From positions 62,001-126,000 of the forward strand of contig JAUZPL010000001.1 of the NCBI GenBank assembly GCA_030705955.1: DNA of 64,000 bases, in the 5' to 3' direction. The translations under genes and the position numbers were made by a program. Source of the DNA: Bacillota bacterium. Its GTDB lineage: Bacteria; Bacillota; Bacilli; Bacillales; Cytobacillaceae. Below, piece by piece: positions 25,491 through 36,513 of this stretch; position 1 is the stretch's first letter, and each line of letters opens with the position of its first letter. The notes beneath the pieces are model-generated. The model ran no database searches, had not been told where the DNA came from, and saw only the letters and a list, made by a program, of their open reading frames with translations.

Positions 25491-26267
25491 ATGTTAAATA
25501 AAATAAAGCTTTGGAAGAAAGAAAATAACTCTTCCGAACTCCGAGACAGAATAGAACAAATAAAAAAATTACCTGTACCTGATCATGTCGCTATCATTAT
25601 GGATGGAAATGGAAGATGGGCAAAAAAAAGAGCCTTGCCAAGAATTGCGGGTCATCATGAAGGAATGAAGGTGGTGCGCAAAACAACAAAATTGGCAAAT
25701 GAACTTGGAATCAAAGTACTTACCTTATATGCTTTTTCAACTGAAAATTGGAAGAGACCTAAGAGTGAAGTAGATTATTTAATGAAGCTTCCGGAGGAAT
25801 TTTTAGGCACCTTCCTTCCAGAGTTAATGAAAGAAAATGTCCAGGTTAGAATGATGGGTTATCGAGAAGAACTTCCTATACATACAAGAAGGGCAATTGA
25901 AAAGGCAATAGAGGATACGAAAGAGAATGATGGGCTTATTTTAAACTTTGCCTTAAATTATGGTAGTAGAGCTGAGATTATCGATGCAGTTAAGCATATT
26001 TTGAACGATTGTAAAAGTGGTATATTAAATGAAAAGAGTCTTGATGAACATTCTTTTTCGTCATATTTAATGACATCTCAATTGGCTGATCCAGATCTCT
26101 TGATTAGGACAAGTGGGGAAATTCGTTTAAGTAATTTCATGCTTTGGCAATTAGCCTACACAGAGTTTTGGTTTACGGATATTTTATGGCCTGATTTTAA
26201 AGGAGAGCATTTATTAGAAGCTATTGAAATTTTCCAAAACAGACAACGAAGATTTGGTGGAATATAA
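25491..26267 (+). CDS. uppS: Undecaprenyl (di-trans,poly-cis) diphosphate synthase
   Basis: A 258-aa cis-prenyltransferase. The catalytic Asp and P-loop are in VAIIMDGNGRWAKKR (about 34-48), with TLYAFSTENWKRP (about 79-91) and the C-terminal DLLIRTSGEIRLSNFMLWQLAYTEFWF. It makes the C55 lipid carrier for peptidoglycan and teichoic acid synthesis. The SD is GAAGGAGC. cdsA follows after 108 bases. Confidence 0.97.
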   Translation: MLNKIKLWKKENNSSELRDRIEQIKKLPVPDHVAIIMDGNGRWAKKRALPRIAGHHEGMKVVRKTTKLANELGIKVLTLYAFSTENWKRPKSEVDYLMKLPEEFLGTFLPELMKENVQVRMMGYREELPIHTRRAIEKAIEDTKENDGLILNFALNYGSRAEIIDAVKHILNDCKSGILNEKSLDEHSFSSYLMTSQLADPDLLIRTSGEIRLSNFMLWQLAYTEFWFTDILWPDFKGEHLLEAIEIFQNRQRRFGGI

Positions 26268-26375
26268 AAGTGATTATTTGCATCGTTCTCCTTGATAGTG
26301 AGTAATCAAAATATGGTTTTAAACCTAGATTAGCAATTTTTTAAGCCGTTTGTAGAAAAGGTGTTGACATAATAA

Positions 26376-27164
26376 ATGAAGCAAAGAATTATCACAGCAG
26401 TGATAGCCGCAGCAATTTTTTTACCAATCGTTTTTTTTGGCGGTTTTCCTTTTGTTGGTTTAACCTATTTATTAGCAACCATTGGACTTTCCGAATTATT
26501 AAAAATGAAAAAAATTAATTTATTTTCTATTCCTGGATTTCTTTCGACCCTTTTACTTTGGGTTATTCTCTTTCCATCGTATTATCAACAAGTTCTTGAA
26601 ACATTAAATTATTCAAAAACAGAGCTTGGAATTGCTTTAATTTTATTGTTATTAACGTATTCAGTGATCACAAAGAATCGCTTTAATTTTGAGAAAGTTT
26701 CCTTTTGTCTTTTAGCTGCTATTTACGTGGGGATTGGTTTTTACTTTTTTATAGAGACCAGACACGCGGGACTTGTCTATATCATCTATTCAATATTTAT
26801 TATATGGGCAACAGACACGGGAGCCTATTTTATTGGTAGGGCTCTCGGTAAAAGAAAACTTTGGCCAGAAATTAGCCCTAATAAAACAGTTGAAGGTTTT
26901 TTTGGAGGAGTTTTATGTGCGATCATTGTTGCCGTGATTTTTGCATTGTTTACAAGTATGAATGCGAATTTATTGTCATTAGTTGGGATTACGATTGTCT
27001 TATCCATTTTTGGACAAATTGGGGATTTAGTTGAATCAGCTTTTAAACGACACTTTAATGTGAAAGACTCAGGAAATATTCTTCCGGGCCATGGTGGGAT
27101 TCTTGATCGATTTGACAGTCTGTTATTTGTTCTTCCCTTATTACACTTTTTTCACCTTTTTTAG
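26376..27164 (+). CDS. cdsA: Phosphatidate cytidylyltransferase (CDP-diglyceride synthase)
   Basis: A 262-aa integral membrane enzyme with about seven to eight helices. The CdsA signature near the C terminus is intact: RALGKRKLWPEISPNKTVEGFFGG and GQIGDLVESAFKRHFNVKDSGNILPGHGGILDRFDSLLF. It converts phosphatidate and CTP to CDP-diacylglycerol for phospholipid synthesis. The SD (AAGGTG) is about 12 bases from the ATG, rather far. An imperfect hairpin (ACGAAAAA/TTTTTCTTCGT) follows the stop and might be a weak terminator. Confidence 0.96.
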   Translation: MKQRIITAVIAAAIFLPIVFFGGFPFVGLTYLLATIGLSELLKMKKINLFSIPGFLSTLLLWVILFPSYYQQVLETLNYSKTELGIALILLLLTYSVITKNRFNFEKVSFCLLAAIYVGIGFYFFIETRHAGLVYIIYSIFIIWATDTGAYFIGRALGKRKLWPEISPNKTVEGFFGGVLCAIIVAVIFALFTSMNANLLSLVGITIVLSIFGQIGDLVESAFKRHFNVKDSGNILPGHGGILDRFDSLLFVLPLLHFFHLF

Positions 27165-27239
27165 ACGAAAAAGCTGGTTTTTCTTCGTTAAGGAAATTAT
27201 AAATCTCTATACTTGTGGATTACTTTGAAAATAGATATT

Positions 27240-27360
27240 GACATCTAGCTCCAGCGCCTATCCCTTCGAGGTCTTAAGCCGCCTCCCTCTGGAGGTCAGG
27301 ACCATCCTGCAATAGTCGTCTTAAGCTTGTCAGGGCTGACCAAGGCGCCTGCGCTTTTGT
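27240..27360 (+). repeat. GC-rich palindromic intergenic repeat before dxr
   Basis: About 120 bases beginning CTAGCTCCAGCGCCTA and ending AAGGCGCCTGCGCTTTTG, much richer in G+C than its surroundings. The ends are roughly inverted copies, each arm carries CTTAAG, and CCTCC-CTCT-GGAGG forms a hairpin inside. This resembles a dispersed palindromic repeat seen in many Bacillaceae genomes. The end of this window carries a related end sequence. The element stops just before the dxr SD. It has no coding capacity. Confidence 0.7.
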
Positions 27361-27378
27361 TTTTAGGAGTGTGTTTTT

Positions 27379-28521
27379 GTGAAATTGATTAGTTTATTGG
27401 GTGCTACTGGTTCCATTGGTACTCAAACATTAGATGTAATAAAAGAACACCCTGCTGAATTTAAATTAGTAGCTATGTCAGTAGGGAATAATATTGGTTT
27501 AGCAAGAAAAATTATCGTCGATTTTCAACCTGAACTTGTTTCAGTGAAGGAAAAAGGTGATATAGAACAATTAGCAATAGAGTTTCCTAGAACAAAGTTC
27601 ACCTATGGAGAAGAAGGATTAGTTGAAATAGCGGTCTATGAAAAATCAGAAGTTCTTGTCAATGCTGTCCTTGGTAGTGTAGGATTATACCCAACCCTTC
27701 AGGCGATAGAAAGTGGAAAAATTATTGCTCTTGCAAATAAAGAAACTCTTGTAACAGCCGGACATATTATCATGGATGCTTCAAAAAAGCACAATATTCC
27801 GCTCCTTCCTGTTGATAGTGAGCACTCTGCTATATTTCAAGCTTTACAGGGAAATAAAATGAAGAATGTAGAACAACTCATTATCACCGCATCAGGGGGC
27901 AGCTTCCGTGATCGAAAAAGGTCTGAGCTAGAGAATGTAACGGTGAAAGAGGCTTTAAGTCATCCGAATTGGTCTATGGGTGCCAAGATTACTATTGATT
28001 CAGCTACTATGATGAATAAAGGTTTAGAAGTAATAGAAGCGCATTGGCTTTTTGACATGCCATACGATAAAATTAATGTACTACTACATAAAGAAAGTAT
28101 CATCCATTCAATGGTGGAGTTTCATGACAGTAGTATTATTGCACAGTTAGGTTCACCTGACATGAGGGTACCTATTCAATTTGCTCTTTCTTATCCAGAT
28201 AGGCTTCCACTATCTTCTTCAAGAAGGCTAAATCTCGCGGAAGTTGGACTCCTGCACTTTCAAGAAATGGACTTCAACCGGTTCCGTTGTTTACATTTTG
28301 CCATTGAAGCAGGGAAAAAAGGCGGAACATTACCGACCGTATTAAATGCGGCGAACGAAGTAGCTGTAGCTGCTTTTCTGGAAGGGAAAGTTACATTTTT
28401 ACAAATTGAAGATTTGATTGAGAAGGCGCTAAGTGCCCATCAAAGTATTTCAAATCCTGATCTTACTATCATTCAAGAGGTAGACAAAGAAACAAGACAG
28501 TATGTACAAACACTTCTGTAA
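27379..28521 (+). CDS. dxr: 1-deoxy-D-xylulose 5-phosphate reductoisomerase
   Basis: 380 aa starting at GTG 27379 after TTAGGAGTG. The NADPH-binding [16 protein letters not shown] is at residues 5-20. Catalytic segments [65 protein letters not shown] are all present. It performs the second step of the MEP isoprenoid pathway, which feeds UppS upstream. Confidence 0.97.
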   Translation: MKLISLLGATGSIGTQTLDVIKEHPAEFKLVAMSVGNNIGLARKIIVDFQPELVSVKEKGDIEQLAIEFPRTKFTYGEEGLVEIAVYEKSEVLVNAVLGSVGLYPTLQAIESGKIIALANKETLVTAGHIIMDASKKHNIPLLPVDSEHSAIFQALQGNKMKNVEQLIITASGGSFRDRKRSELENVTVKEALSHPNWSMGAKITIDSATMMNKGLEVIEAHWLFDMPYDKINVLLHKESIIHSMVEFHDSSIIAQLGSPDMRVPIQFALSYPDRLPLSSSRRLNLAEVGLLHFQEMDFNRFRCLHFAIEAGKKGGTLPTVLNAANEVAVAAFLEGKVTFLQIEDLIEKALSAHQSISNPDLTIIQEVDKETRQYVQTLL

Positions 28522-28593
28522 GAAAGATATAAAAGGGTATCCATTTTCCGAAATGTATTTTCTTACTATTCCTTTAAAAAGGTGGTTTTAATT

Positions 28594-29856
28594 TTGAGTA
28601 CAGTCATTGCCTTTATTGTTATCTTTGGCGCACTCGTGTTCTTCCATGAATATGGGCATTTTATTTTTGCAAAACGAGCAGGCATTTTATGTCGGGAATT
28701 TGCAATTGGTTTTGGGCCAAAGGTTTTTTCCTTTAAAAAGGGAGAAACAACTTACAATATACGCCTTTTACCTATCGGCGGTTATGTAAGGATGGCTGGA
28801 GAAGATCCAGAGATGTTAGAAATTAAATCTGGCTATCGAGTTGGATTATTATTTGACCAGGAAAATAAGGTCAATAAAATTGTCTTAAACAATAAAGAAA
28901 AATTCCCTCAATGCCGTATTGTTGAAGTGGAAGAAGCTGATATCGAAAAAGACCTCTTTATAAAAGGGTTCCCCGAAGACGATGAAGAAAAGTTAGAAAC
29001 CTTTTCAATCAGCCCAACTGCAGTCCTTGTTGAAAATGGAGTGGAATCACAAATTGCTCCTTTAGATCGTCAATTTGCTTCAAAAACTTTAGGGCAAAGA
29101 GCGATGGCAATTTTTGCTGGACCCATGATGAATTTTGTTTTGGCATTGGTCGTATTTATCATCATTGCCTTATTACAAGGTGTTCCAACAAATGATCCCA
29201 AATTAGGGGTTATTACACCTGATGGATCTGCTAAAGCAGCTGGCTTAAAACAGGGTGACATTGTTCAAAGTATTAATGGCTCAGAAATATCTAGCTGGTC
29301 TGATGTAGTAGACGTCATTCAGCATAGTCCTAACAAAAACCTTACATTTTCTATTACTAGGAATGGGAAGGAAATGGAGATTCCAGTTACTCCAATCGAA
29401 AAAAAGGTTGAAGGAAAAAATATTGGAATCATTGGGGTGTATAGTCCTGTTGAAAAATCCCCTGTAAAGGCGGTTTCATCAGGGTTTCAGGAAACGTATT
29501 ATTGGACAATACAGATTTTTGTAATGTTTAAAAAATTAATTACAGGCCAATTTTCAATAAATATGCTTTCTGGCCCAGTAGGTATTTATGTATCAACTGA
29601 TACTGTTGCAAAATCGGGAATATATTATTTGGCAAAATGGGGAGCTATTTTAAGCATAAACCTTGGAATTATGAATCTTTTACCAATACCAGCACTTGAT
29701 GGTGGACGACTGATGTTCTTTGCTGTAGAAGCATTAAGAGGTAAACCAATTGATCGTCAAAAGGAAGGCATAGTTCATTTCATTGGTTTTGCCTTGCTGA
29801 TGCTGCTCATGCTAGTGGTCACATGGAACGATATCCAAAGGTTCTTCTTAAAATAA
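28594..29856 (+). CDS. rseP: RseP/RasP site-2 intramembrane protease
   Basis: About 420 aa from TTG 28594, which places AAAGGTGG at 9 bases; the GTG at 28582 is part of that SD and adds four residues. The zinc motif HEYGH is in the first membrane helix (about residues 18-22), a PDZ domain sits at about 200-280, and the second metal motif is LLPIPALDGGRLMF (about 367). In B. subtilis RasP cleaves anti-sigma factor RsiW and membrane remnants. proS does not follow; a terminator does. Confidence 0.95.
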   Translation: MSTVIAFIVIFGALVFFHEYGHFIFAKRAGILCREFAIGFGPKVFSFKKGETTYNIRLLPIGGYVRMAGEDPEMLEIKSGYRVGLLFDQENKVNKIVLNNKEKFPQCRIVEVEEADIEKDLFIKGFPEDDEEKLETFSISPTAVLVENGVESQIAPLDRQFASKTLGQRAMAIFAGPMMNFVLALVVFIIIALLQGVPTNDPKLGVITPDGSAKAAGLKQGDIVQSINGSEISSWSDVVDVIQHSPNKNLTFSITRNGKEMEIPVTPIEKKVEGKNIGIIGVYSPVEKSPVKAVSSGFQETYYWTIQIFVMFKKLITGQFSINMLSGPVGIYVSTDTVAKSGIYYLAKWGAILSINLGIMNLLPIPALDGGRLMFFAVEALRGKPIDRQKEGIVHFIGFALLMLLMLVVTWNDIQRFFLK

Positions 29857-29884
29857 ATTTAGGAAGTCTAATAATGATGATAAG

Positions 29885-29920
29885 GTGTAAACCCATTCTG
29901 GAGGTTTACACTTTATTTTT
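29885..29920 (+). terminator. Intrinsic terminator after rseP
   Basis: GTGTAAACC (29885-29893) and GGTTTACAC (29903-29911) form a perfect 9-bp stem with a 9-base loop, followed by TTTATTTTTT. It separates the uppS-rseP unit from polC at the place where B. subtilis carries proS. Confidence 0.85.
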
Positions 29921-30028
29921 TCTATTTTTTGTATGTCGAATAAAAACGAATTTACTCGTTTTATATGGTATAATTAGCTTTTGATTAAAGATTTAACGTC
30001 GATATGTTATTTGAGGGGAGAGAGAACG

Positions 30029-33000
30029 ATGCGTGATCATACCTCTATAGAAAAAAAACAGCTTTTTCAACATTTGCTTCAACATATCCACTTAACTGAG
30101 GATCAGATGATGATTCATTTTGAAAATGCTGAAATGGAAAATGTAATAGTTGAAAGAAAAATAAATAAATGGCACCTTCATTTTACATTTGAAAAAATAT
30201 TGCCTTATCAAATCTATATTCGTTTTGTTTCTCAGCTTGAAAAAACCTTTTCTCACATTGCTGCCATTTCATATAAAATCCTTGTACTTGACCAAGGATT
30301 CTCACCTGAAATTTTACTAGATTACTGGAAACCTTGTATTACACAAATTGATGGAATTGCACCGCCGCTTTTAAAGCTTTTAAATGAACAGATTCCTGAG
30401 GTTCAAGGAAATAAGCTCATTCTGGCTGTTCGAAACGATACAGAGGGAATGGCGATAACGCGCAAATATGGTGGAATGATACAGGAAATCTATCAATCAT
30501 TTGGATTTCCTCTACTCGGAATTGATACAAGAATTAAGAGTGATGAGCAAAACGTAGAATATGAACAGTTTTTAATTGAGAAAGCAAAAGAGGACCAAGA
30601 ACGTGCTCTATTAGCAATGATTGAAATGCAGAAGAAAGAAGCGGAAAGAGATATGCCTTCTCAGGAAGGACTTGTGGGGCCTTTAACAATAGGTCTGACT
30701 ATAAAGGATGACGCTGATTTCCGCAGGTTAATTGATATTGTTGATGAAGAGAGAAGAATTGCGATTGAAGGATACATTTTTGATGTAGAAACAAAAGAAC
30801 TTCGAAGTGGCCGAACTCTTTTAACCTTTAAAATTACTGATTATACAAGCTCCATCATGGTAAAAATGTTTTCCCGAGATAAAGAGGATGCAGCTCTTTA
30901 TCAGCATGTAAAAAAAGGAATGTGGGTGAAAGTAAGAGGAAGCATTCAAAACGATACCTTTGTTCGGGATCTCATCATGATTGGAAATGATGTTAATGAG
31001 ATTAAACCTGTTGAACGGAAGGATACAGCACCTGATAATGAAAAGCGGGTTGAGTTGCATCTGCATACCCCTATGAGCCAAATGGATGCTGTTACACCTG
31101 TAAAAGCCCTTGTAGCTCAGGCGAAAAAATGGGGGCATAAAGCGATTGCGATAACAGACCACGCTGTTGCTCAATCATTTCCAGAAGCGTATGCGGAAGG
31201 AAAAAAGAATGATGTGAAAATTCTATTTGGTGTTGAAGCAAACCTAATTGATGATGGTGTACCTATTGCTTATAATGATGCACATCGATTGCTAGCTGAT
31301 GATACGTATGTTGTTTTCGACGTTGAAACTACGGGATTATCGGCTGTCTATAATACAATTATCGAACTTGCAGCGGTAATGGTTAAAAATGGGGAAGTTA
31401 TTGACCGGTTTGAATCATTTGCAAATCCGCATCATCGTCTTTCAGCAACTACTATTAACCTAACGGGCATTACAGATGATTTAGTGGAAAATGCACCAGA
31501 GGTTTCTGAGGTCCTTGAGCGTTTTTATAAATGGGCAGGGGACTCAATACTTGTAGCACACAATGCCACCTTTGATATGGGCTTTTTAAATGTAGGTTAT
31601 AAAAAAATGGGGCTAGAAAAAGCAAAGAACCCTGTTATTGATACGTTGGAGCTAGGGCGCTTTTTATATCCTCAATTAAAGAATCATCGTTTAAATACAC
31701 TTGCAAAGAAATTTGACATTGAATTAACACAGCACCATCGAGCTATTTATGATGCTGAAGCAACAGGATACTTGTTATTAAAAATGTTAAAAGATGCCCT
31801 TGAAAAAGGGATAGAGTTTCATGATCAATTCAATGACAATATGGGAAAAGGAAATGCTTTTCAAAGAGCTCGTCCATACCATTGCACATTGCTCGTCCAA
31901 AATGAAGTTGGCCTTAAGAACCTTTTTAAACTTGTATCCATTTCCCATCTAAATTATTTTTATCGAGTTCCAAGGATACCAAGGTCCGTCCTTCAAAAAT
32001 ATCGTGAAGGAATTTTGGTGGGGTCTGGATGTGATAAAGGTGAAGTATTTGAAGGAATGATGCAAAAATCACCTGAAGAGGTTGAAGTTGCAGCACGTTT
32101 TTATGATTTTATAGAGGTTATGCCAAAGGCTGTTTATGCTCCATTATTAGAAATGGAGTTAGTTCAAGACCAAAAATCACTTGAAGACATAATCGGAAAT
32201 ATTGTAAGACTTGGAGAAAAAAATGGTACACCTGTTGTGGCAACAGGAAATGTGCACTATTTAAATGAAAACGATAAAATATACCGTAAAATTTTGATTA
32301 ACTCTCAAGGTGGCGCTAATCCATTAAACCGTCACCAACTGCCAGATGTCCATTTTAGGACAACGAATGAAATGCTTGATGCTTTCGCTTTCCTAGGTTC
32401 TGAAAAGGCAAAGGAAATTGTTGTGACCAACACAAACAAAATTGCTGATTTAATAGATCACATAAAGCCAATAAAGGATGACTTATACACACCAAGAATT
32501 GAAGGCGCAGAGGAAGAAATGCGTGAGATGAGTTATTCTATGGCACATAAAATCTATGGGAATCCGCTTCCGACCATTGTAGAGGAAAGGCTCGAGAAAG
32601 AGTTAAAAAGTATCATTGGCCATGGCTTTGCCGTTATTTACTTAATTGCCCATAAGCTTGTAAAAAAATCTCTGAATGATGGCTACCTGGTTGGTTCCCG
32701 TGGATCGGTCGGTTCTTCTTTAGTTGCTACCATGACTGAAATAACAGAGGTAAATCCACTGCCTCCACATTATGTTTGTCCTGAATGTAAACTGTCGGAG
32801 TTTTTTAATGATGGTTCTGTAGGATCAGGCTTTGACCTGCCGGATAAGAATTGTCCGAATTGTGGAGTGAAATACCGTAAGGATGGACACGATATACCAT
32901 TTGAAACATTCCTTGGATTTAAGGGAGATAAAGTACCAGATATAGATTTAAACTTTTCTGGGGAATATCAGCCTAGGGCCCATAATTATACGAAGGTTCT

Positions 33001-34357
33001 CTTTGGTGAAGATAATGTTTTTCGTGCTGGAACAATTGGTACCGTAGCAGATAAAACTGCTTTTGGGTATGTAAAGGCCTATCAACAGGAAAATAATTTA
33101 CTTCTGCGGAATGCCGAGATAGACCGCCTAGCTAAAGGCTGTACAGGAGTAAAAAGAACAACTGGACAGCATCCAGGTGGAATCATCGTTATTCCTGATT
33201 ATATGGATATTTATGATTTTTCACCTATTCAATATCCTGCTGATGATAATTCATCGGAATGGCGGACAACACATTTTGATTTCCATTCCATTCATGATAA
33301 TGTTTTGAAACTTGATATTCTTGGGCATGACGACCCAACAGTTATTAGAATGCTTCAAGATCTTAGTGGGATAGATCCAAAAACCATTCCAACTGATGAC
33401 CCTGAGGTCATGAAAATTTTTAGTTGTACAGATCCGCTTGGTGTTACAGAAGAACAGATCATGTGTAAAACTGGGACACTTGGTATTCCTGAATTTGGTA
33501 CAAGATTTGTCCGGCAAATGCTTGAAGATACAAAACCAACTACCTTTTCTGAGTTAGTTCAAATATCTGGTCTTTCTCACGGCACTGATGTCTGGCTTGG
33601 AAATGCACAAGAATTAATTCAAAATAATATTTGTACACTAAGTGAAGTAATCGGTTGTCGTGACGATATCATGGTTTACCTTATTTACCAAGGGCTAGAA
33701 CCCGCATTTGCTTTTAAAATCATGGAATCTGTTCGTAAGGGTAAAGGATTAACAGAGGAAATGGAAGCAGAAATGCGTAAGAATGAAGTGCCAGAGTGGT
33801 ATATTGATTCCTGCAAGAAAATCAAATATATGTTCCCGAAAGCCCACGCAGCGGCGTATGTTTTAATGGCTGTTCGTATTGCTTATTTTAAAGTGCATAT
33901 GCCCCTTTTATACTATGCCGCCTATTTTACTGTAAGAGCAGAGGATTTTGATATCGAAGCGATGGTAAAGGGTTCAGAGGCAATACGGTCAAAAATTGCA
34001 GAAATAAATGCAAAAGGACTAGACGCTTCTACTAAGGAAAAAAACCTGTTGACAGTATTGGAGCTTGCCCTTGAAATGTCAGAAAGAGGGTTCTCTTTCC
34101 AAAAAATCAATCTATATAAATCTGATGCAGCAGAATTTAAAATTGAAGGTAATACTTTGATTCCACCATTTAACTCCATTCCAGGTTTAGGAACAAACGC
34201 GGCTGTTAATATTGTGGCCGCAAGAGAAAATGGAGAATTTTTATCAAAAGAAGATTTACAGCAGCGTGGAAAAGTATCAAAAACCATACTAGAGTATTTA
34301 GATAAACAAGGTGTATTGTCAGATCTTCCGGAGCAGAACCAATTGTCATTATTTTAA
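30029..34357 (+). CDS. polC: DNA polymerase III alpha subunit PolC
   Basis: About 1442 aa from ATG 30029 ([10 protein letters not shown]), preceded by GAGGGGAGAGA; the TTG at 29981 has no SD. Order of domains: N-terminal region, OB fold (about 230-330), PHP part with [14 protein letters not shown], an inserted DEDD proofreading exonuclease ([23 protein letters not shown], about residue 427), PHP remainder, then a four-Cys zinc motif (YVCPECKL / [10 protein letters not shown]). The catalytic palm carries [19 protein letters not shown]. This is the Gram-positive replicative polymerase, usually about 1437 aa. A TATAAT at 29969 may be the -10 of its promoter. Confidence 0.97.
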   Translation: MRDHTSIEKKQLFQHLLQHIHLTEDQMMIHFENAEMENVIVERKINKWHLHFTFEKILPYQIYIRFVSQLEKTFSHIAAISYKILVLDQGFSPEILLDYWKPCITQIDGIAPPLLKLLNEQIPEVQGNKLILAVRNDTEGMAITRKYGGMIQEIYQSFGFPLLGIDTRIKSDEQNVEYEQFLIEKAKEDQERALLAMIEMQKKEAERDMPSQEGLVGPLTIGLTIKDDADFRRLIDIVDEERRIAIEGYIFDVETKELRSGRTLLTFKITDYTSSIMVKMFSRDKEDAALYQHVKKGMWVKVRGSIQNDTFVRDLIMIGNDVNEIKPVERKDTAPDNEKRVELHLHTPMSQMDAVTPVKALVAQAKKWGHKAIAITDHAVAQSFPEAYAEGKKNDVKILFGVEANLIDDGVPIAYNDAHRLLADDTYVVFDVETTGLSAVYNTIIELAAVMVKNGEVIDRFESFANPHHRLSATTINLTGITDDLVENAPEVSEVLERFYKWAGDSILVAHNATFDMGFLNVGYKKMGLEKAKNPVIDTLELGRFLYPQLKNHRLNTLAKKFDIELTQHHRAIYDAEATGYLLLKMLKDALEKGIEFHDQFNDNMGKGNAFQRARPYHCTLLVQNEVGLKNLFKLVSISHLNYFYRVPRIPRSVLQKYREGILVGSGCDKGEVFEGMMQKSPEEVEVAARFYDFIEVMPKAVYAPLLEMELVQDQKSLEDIIGNIVRLGEKNGTPVVATGNVHYLNENDKIYRKILINSQGGANPLNRHQLPDVHFRTTNEMLDAFAFLGSEKAKEIVVTNTNKIADLIDHIKPIKDDLYTPRIEGAEEEMREMSYSMAHKIYGNPLPTIVEERLEKELKSIIGHGFAVIYLIAHKLVKKSLNDGYLVGSRGSVGSSLVATMTEITEVNPLPPHYVCPECKLSEFFNDGSVGSGFDLPDKNCPNCGVKYRKDGHDIPFETFLGFKGDKVPDIDLNFSGEYQPRAHNYTKVLFGEDNVFRAGTIGTVADKTAFGYVKAYQQENNLLLRNAEIDRLAKGCTGVKRTTGQHPGGIIVIPDYMDIYDFSPIQYPADDNSSEWRTTHFDFHSIHDNVLKLDILGHDDPTVIRMLQDLSGIDPKTIPTDDPEVMKIFSCTDPLGVTEEQIMCKTGTLGIPEFGTRFVRQMLEDTKPTTFSELVQISGLSHGTDVWLGNAQELIQNNICTLSEVIGCRDDIMVYLIYQGLEPAFAFKIMESVRKGKGLTEEMEAEMRKNEVPEWYIDSCKKIKYMFPKAHAAAYVLMAVRIAYFKVHMPLLYYAAYFTVRAEDFDIEAMVKGSEAIRSKIAEINAKGLDASTKEKNLLTVLELALEMSERGFSFQKINLYKSDAAEFKIEGNTLIPPFNSIPGLGTNAAVNIVAARENGEFLSKEDLQQRGKVSKTILEYLDKQGVLSDLPEQNQLSLF

Positions 34358-34400
34358 GTGCAGGAATTGATTCAAATGCTTCTTAGCCTGTCGAATTGAT

Positions 34401-34429
34401 TTGCATATCTACAATGGTTATGTTATAGT
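34401..34429 (+). promoter_or_regulatory. SigA-type promoter for the rimP-nusA-infB operon
   Basis: TTGCAT (34401-34406), a 17-base spacer and TATAGT (34424-34429) form a strong vegetative promoter. The start site would be near 34436, leaving a leader of about 137 bases before rimP. Confidence 0.75.
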
Positions 34430-34463
34430 TTTATTGGAAATACTAAGAAATACTCTCGTAATT

Positions 34464-34507
34464 AAGAGTGGGGAAACCCGCTCTTTTGTATTGTTTCCAC
34501 TTTTTTT
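34464..34507 (+). promoter_or_regulatory. Attenuator-like leader of rimP-nusA
   Basis: Two exclusive structures share bases. The 5' hairpin AAGAGTGGG-GAAA-CCCGCTCTT (34464-34485) has 9 bp and a GNRA loop. The alternative pairs AGTGG and AAAC (34467-34477, two-base bulge) with GTTTCCACT (34493-34501) and is followed by seven Ts, an intrinsic-terminator shape. Autoregulated NusA-dependent termination in this leader is, to my knowledge, reported in B. subtilis; the correspondence here is inferred. Confidence 0.55.
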
Positions 34508-34572
34508 GAGTAGATAAAACTTTCCGTTAAAAACGTTAAATATGGTACTTCATTTCAAAAAGGAGGGTAAGT

Positions 34573-35040
34573 ATGAGCAAGGTAACGGAAGTAGTTGAAG
34601 AGCTGGCAAAGCCTATTTTGACTGAACTTGGATTAGATTTAGTCGAGATTGAGTATGTAAAAGAAGGAAAAGACTGGTTTCTTCGCGTATATATCGACAA
34701 GGAGCAAGGGGTTGATATAGAAGATTGCGGTCACGCTAGTGAAAAATTAAGCGAAAAGCTTGATGAAATTGATCCTATTCCTCATAACTACTTTCTCGAG
34801 GTATCTTCCCCAGGTGCAGAACGGCCTCTTAAAAAGGAAAAGGATTTTGAAAATGCAATTGGCAAATACATATTTATGAAAACATATGAGCCGGTTGAAG
34901 GAGAAAAAACCTTTGAAGGGACATTACTACAATTTGATGGCCGTACCATTACAATTGAAGTCAGAATAAAAACGCGTAAGAAGGTTTATGAAATTCCTTA
35001 TGAGAAAGTAGCGAGTGCACGTTTAGCTATTCAATTTTAA
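34573..35040 (+). CDS. rimP: Ribosome maturation factor RimP
   Basis: 155 aa in two domains. N-terminal part: [39 protein letters not shown] (about 14-52), then [18 protein letters not shown] (about 75-92). The C-terminal SH3-like domain ends in RLAIQF. It assists 30S assembly around S12 and S19. The B. subtilis name is ylxS. It is the first gene of the nusA operon, with a strong AAGGAGGG SD. Confidence 0.95.
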   Translation: MSKVTEVVEELAKPILTELGLDLVEIEYVKEGKDWFLRVYIDKEQGVDIEDCGHASEKLSEKLDEIDPIPHNYFLEVSSPGAERPLKKEKDFENAIGKYIFMKTYEPVEGEKTFEGTLLQFDGRTITIEVRIKTRKKVYEIPYEKVASARLAIQF

Positions 35041-35089
35041 CCAAAATTAAAAATGAAAAAGAATTAGTCTGTGAGGGGGATATGATCAA

Positions 35090-36214
35090 ATGAGCAGCGA
35101 ATTATTAGATGCTCTTACATTACTGGAAAAAGAAAAAGGCATTTCCAGAGATGTATTAATTGATGCAATAGAGGCAGCACTTGTTTCGGCTTACCGCCGT
35201 AATTTTAATCAGGCACAAAATGTACGAATTGACCTTAATTTACAAACAGGATCAATGCGTGTTTTTGCAAGAAAAGAAGTAGTAGATCAAGTATTTGATC
35301 CACGTCTTGAAATTTCTTTAGATGAAGCTACAAAAATCAGTCCTAACTACCAGGTCGAAGATGTGGTGGAAATGGAAGTTACTCCAAAGAATTTTGGCCG
35401 GATTGCAGCACAAACTGCAAAACAGGTTGTAACTCAACGTGTTCGAGAAGCCGAAAGAGGAATTATTTATTCCGAATTCATTGACCGTGAAGAAGACATC
35501 ATGACCGGGATTGTACAAAGGCTAGATTCAAAATTTATCTATGTAAGTCTTGGTAAGATTGAAGCACTTCTTCCTGTAAATGAACAAATGCCAAATGAAC
35601 GGTATAAACCACATGACCGAATTAAAGTTTTTATTACAAAAGTGGAAAAAACAACAAAAGGTCCTCAAATTTTTGTTTCAAGAACACATCCCGGACTTTT
35701 AAAGCGTTTATTTGAAATTGAAGTACCAGAAATTTATGACGGGACAGTTGAAATAAAATCGGTTGCAAGAGAAGCCGGTGACCGCTCGAAAATTTCGGTA
35801 CATTCAGACAACCATGAGGTAGACCCAGTTGGCTCATGTGTCGGTCAAAAGGGTACTCGCGTTCAGGCTATTGTAAATGAATTAAAAGGTGAAAAGATTG
35901 ATATCGTAAAATGGTCAGAAGATCCAGTTGTATTTGTTGCTAATTCATTAAGTCCGTCAAAGGTTCTTGATGTTATGGTAAATGAAGCTGAAAAAGCAAC
36001 GACTGTTGTAGTTCCAGATTATCAACTATCACTTGCAATAGGTAAACGTGGGCAAAATGCTCGTTTAGCCGCAAAGCTCACTGGCTGGAAGATTGATATT
36101 AAATCAGAAACAGATGCTCGTGAACTTGGGATTTATCCTAGGGAAGAAACGATTAAGCTATTTGAAAATGAAACTGATCTTGATTATGACCTAGAAGATG
36201 ATGAATTGGAATAA
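35090..36214 (+). CDS. nusA: Transcription termination/antitermination factor NusA
   Basis: 374 aa, the short Gram-positive form (B. subtilis 371). N-terminal RNA polymerase-binding domain ([22 protein letters not shown]), S1 domain (about 133-200, [18 protein letters not shown]-like) and two KH domains ([19 protein letters not shown] and [23 protein letters not shown]) followed by an acidic tail. The AR repeats of proteobacterial NusA are absent, as usual here. It stimulates pausing and intrinsic termination, and may control its own leader upstream. Confidence 0.97.
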   Translation: MSSELLDALTLLEKEKGISRDVLIDAIEAALVSAYRRNFNQAQNVRIDLNLQTGSMRVFARKEVVDQVFDPRLEISLDEATKISPNYQVEDVVEMEVTPKNFGRIAAQTAKQVVTQRVREAERGIIYSEFIDREEDIMTGIVQRLDSKFIYVSLGKIEALLPVNEQMPNERYKPHDRIKVFITKVEKTTKGPQIFVSRTHPGLLKRLFEIEVPEIYDGTVEIKSVAREAGDRSKISVHSDNHEVDPVGSCVGQKGTRVQAIVNELKGEKIDIVKWSEDPVVFVANSLSPSKVLDVMVNEAEKATTVVVPDYQLSLAIGKRGQNARLAAKLTGWKIDIKSETDARELGIYPREETIKLFENETDLDYDLEDDELE

Positions 36215-36231
36215 AGTAGAGGTGAATGATC

Positions 36232-36513
36232 GTGAACAAAGCTAAAAAAGTTCCAATGCGTAAATGTGTTGCAACTGGTGAAATGAAGCCGAAAAAAGAA
36301 CTCGTTCGCATCGTTCGCTCTAAAGAAGGAGAAGTATCTATAGATTTAACCGGAAAAAAATCCGGTAGGGGTGCTTATCTTTCTAAAGATAAGGAAGCAG
36401 TTGAGCTAGCTAAGAAAAAAAATTCCTTATCCAATCACTTAGAGGTTCCCATCGATCACACATTATACGATGAACTTATTGAGCTTATTGAGAAGGAGAA
36501 ACGACAATCCTGA
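36232..36513 (+). CDS. rnpM: YlxR/RnpM, RNase P modulator family protein
   Basis: About 93 aa from GTG 36232 ([24 protein letters not shown]). AGAGGTGA gives correct spacing to this GTG but not to the ATG at 36226 in the ORF track. The family motif GRGAYLSKD is at about residue 46. YlxR-type proteins bind RNA, and the B. subtilis protein is reported to modulate RNase P. Its TGA overlaps the ylxQ ATG. Confidence 0.9.
   Translation: MNKAKKVPMRKCVATGEMKPKKELVRIVRSKEGEVSIDLTGKKSGRGAYLSKDKEAVELAKKKNSLSNHLEVPIDHTLYDELIELIEKEKRQS

Noticed and set aside
29946-29974. SigA promoter of polC with TATAAT at 29969
   Set aside because: The -10 is perfect but no acceptable -35 is found at 16-18 bases and there is no TGn extension; kept only as a remark in the polC entry.
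31075-33517. Antisense ORFs inside polC (e.g. 33251-33517)
   Set aside because: Shadows of the coding frame: no SD, no recognisable protein, low-complexity composition.
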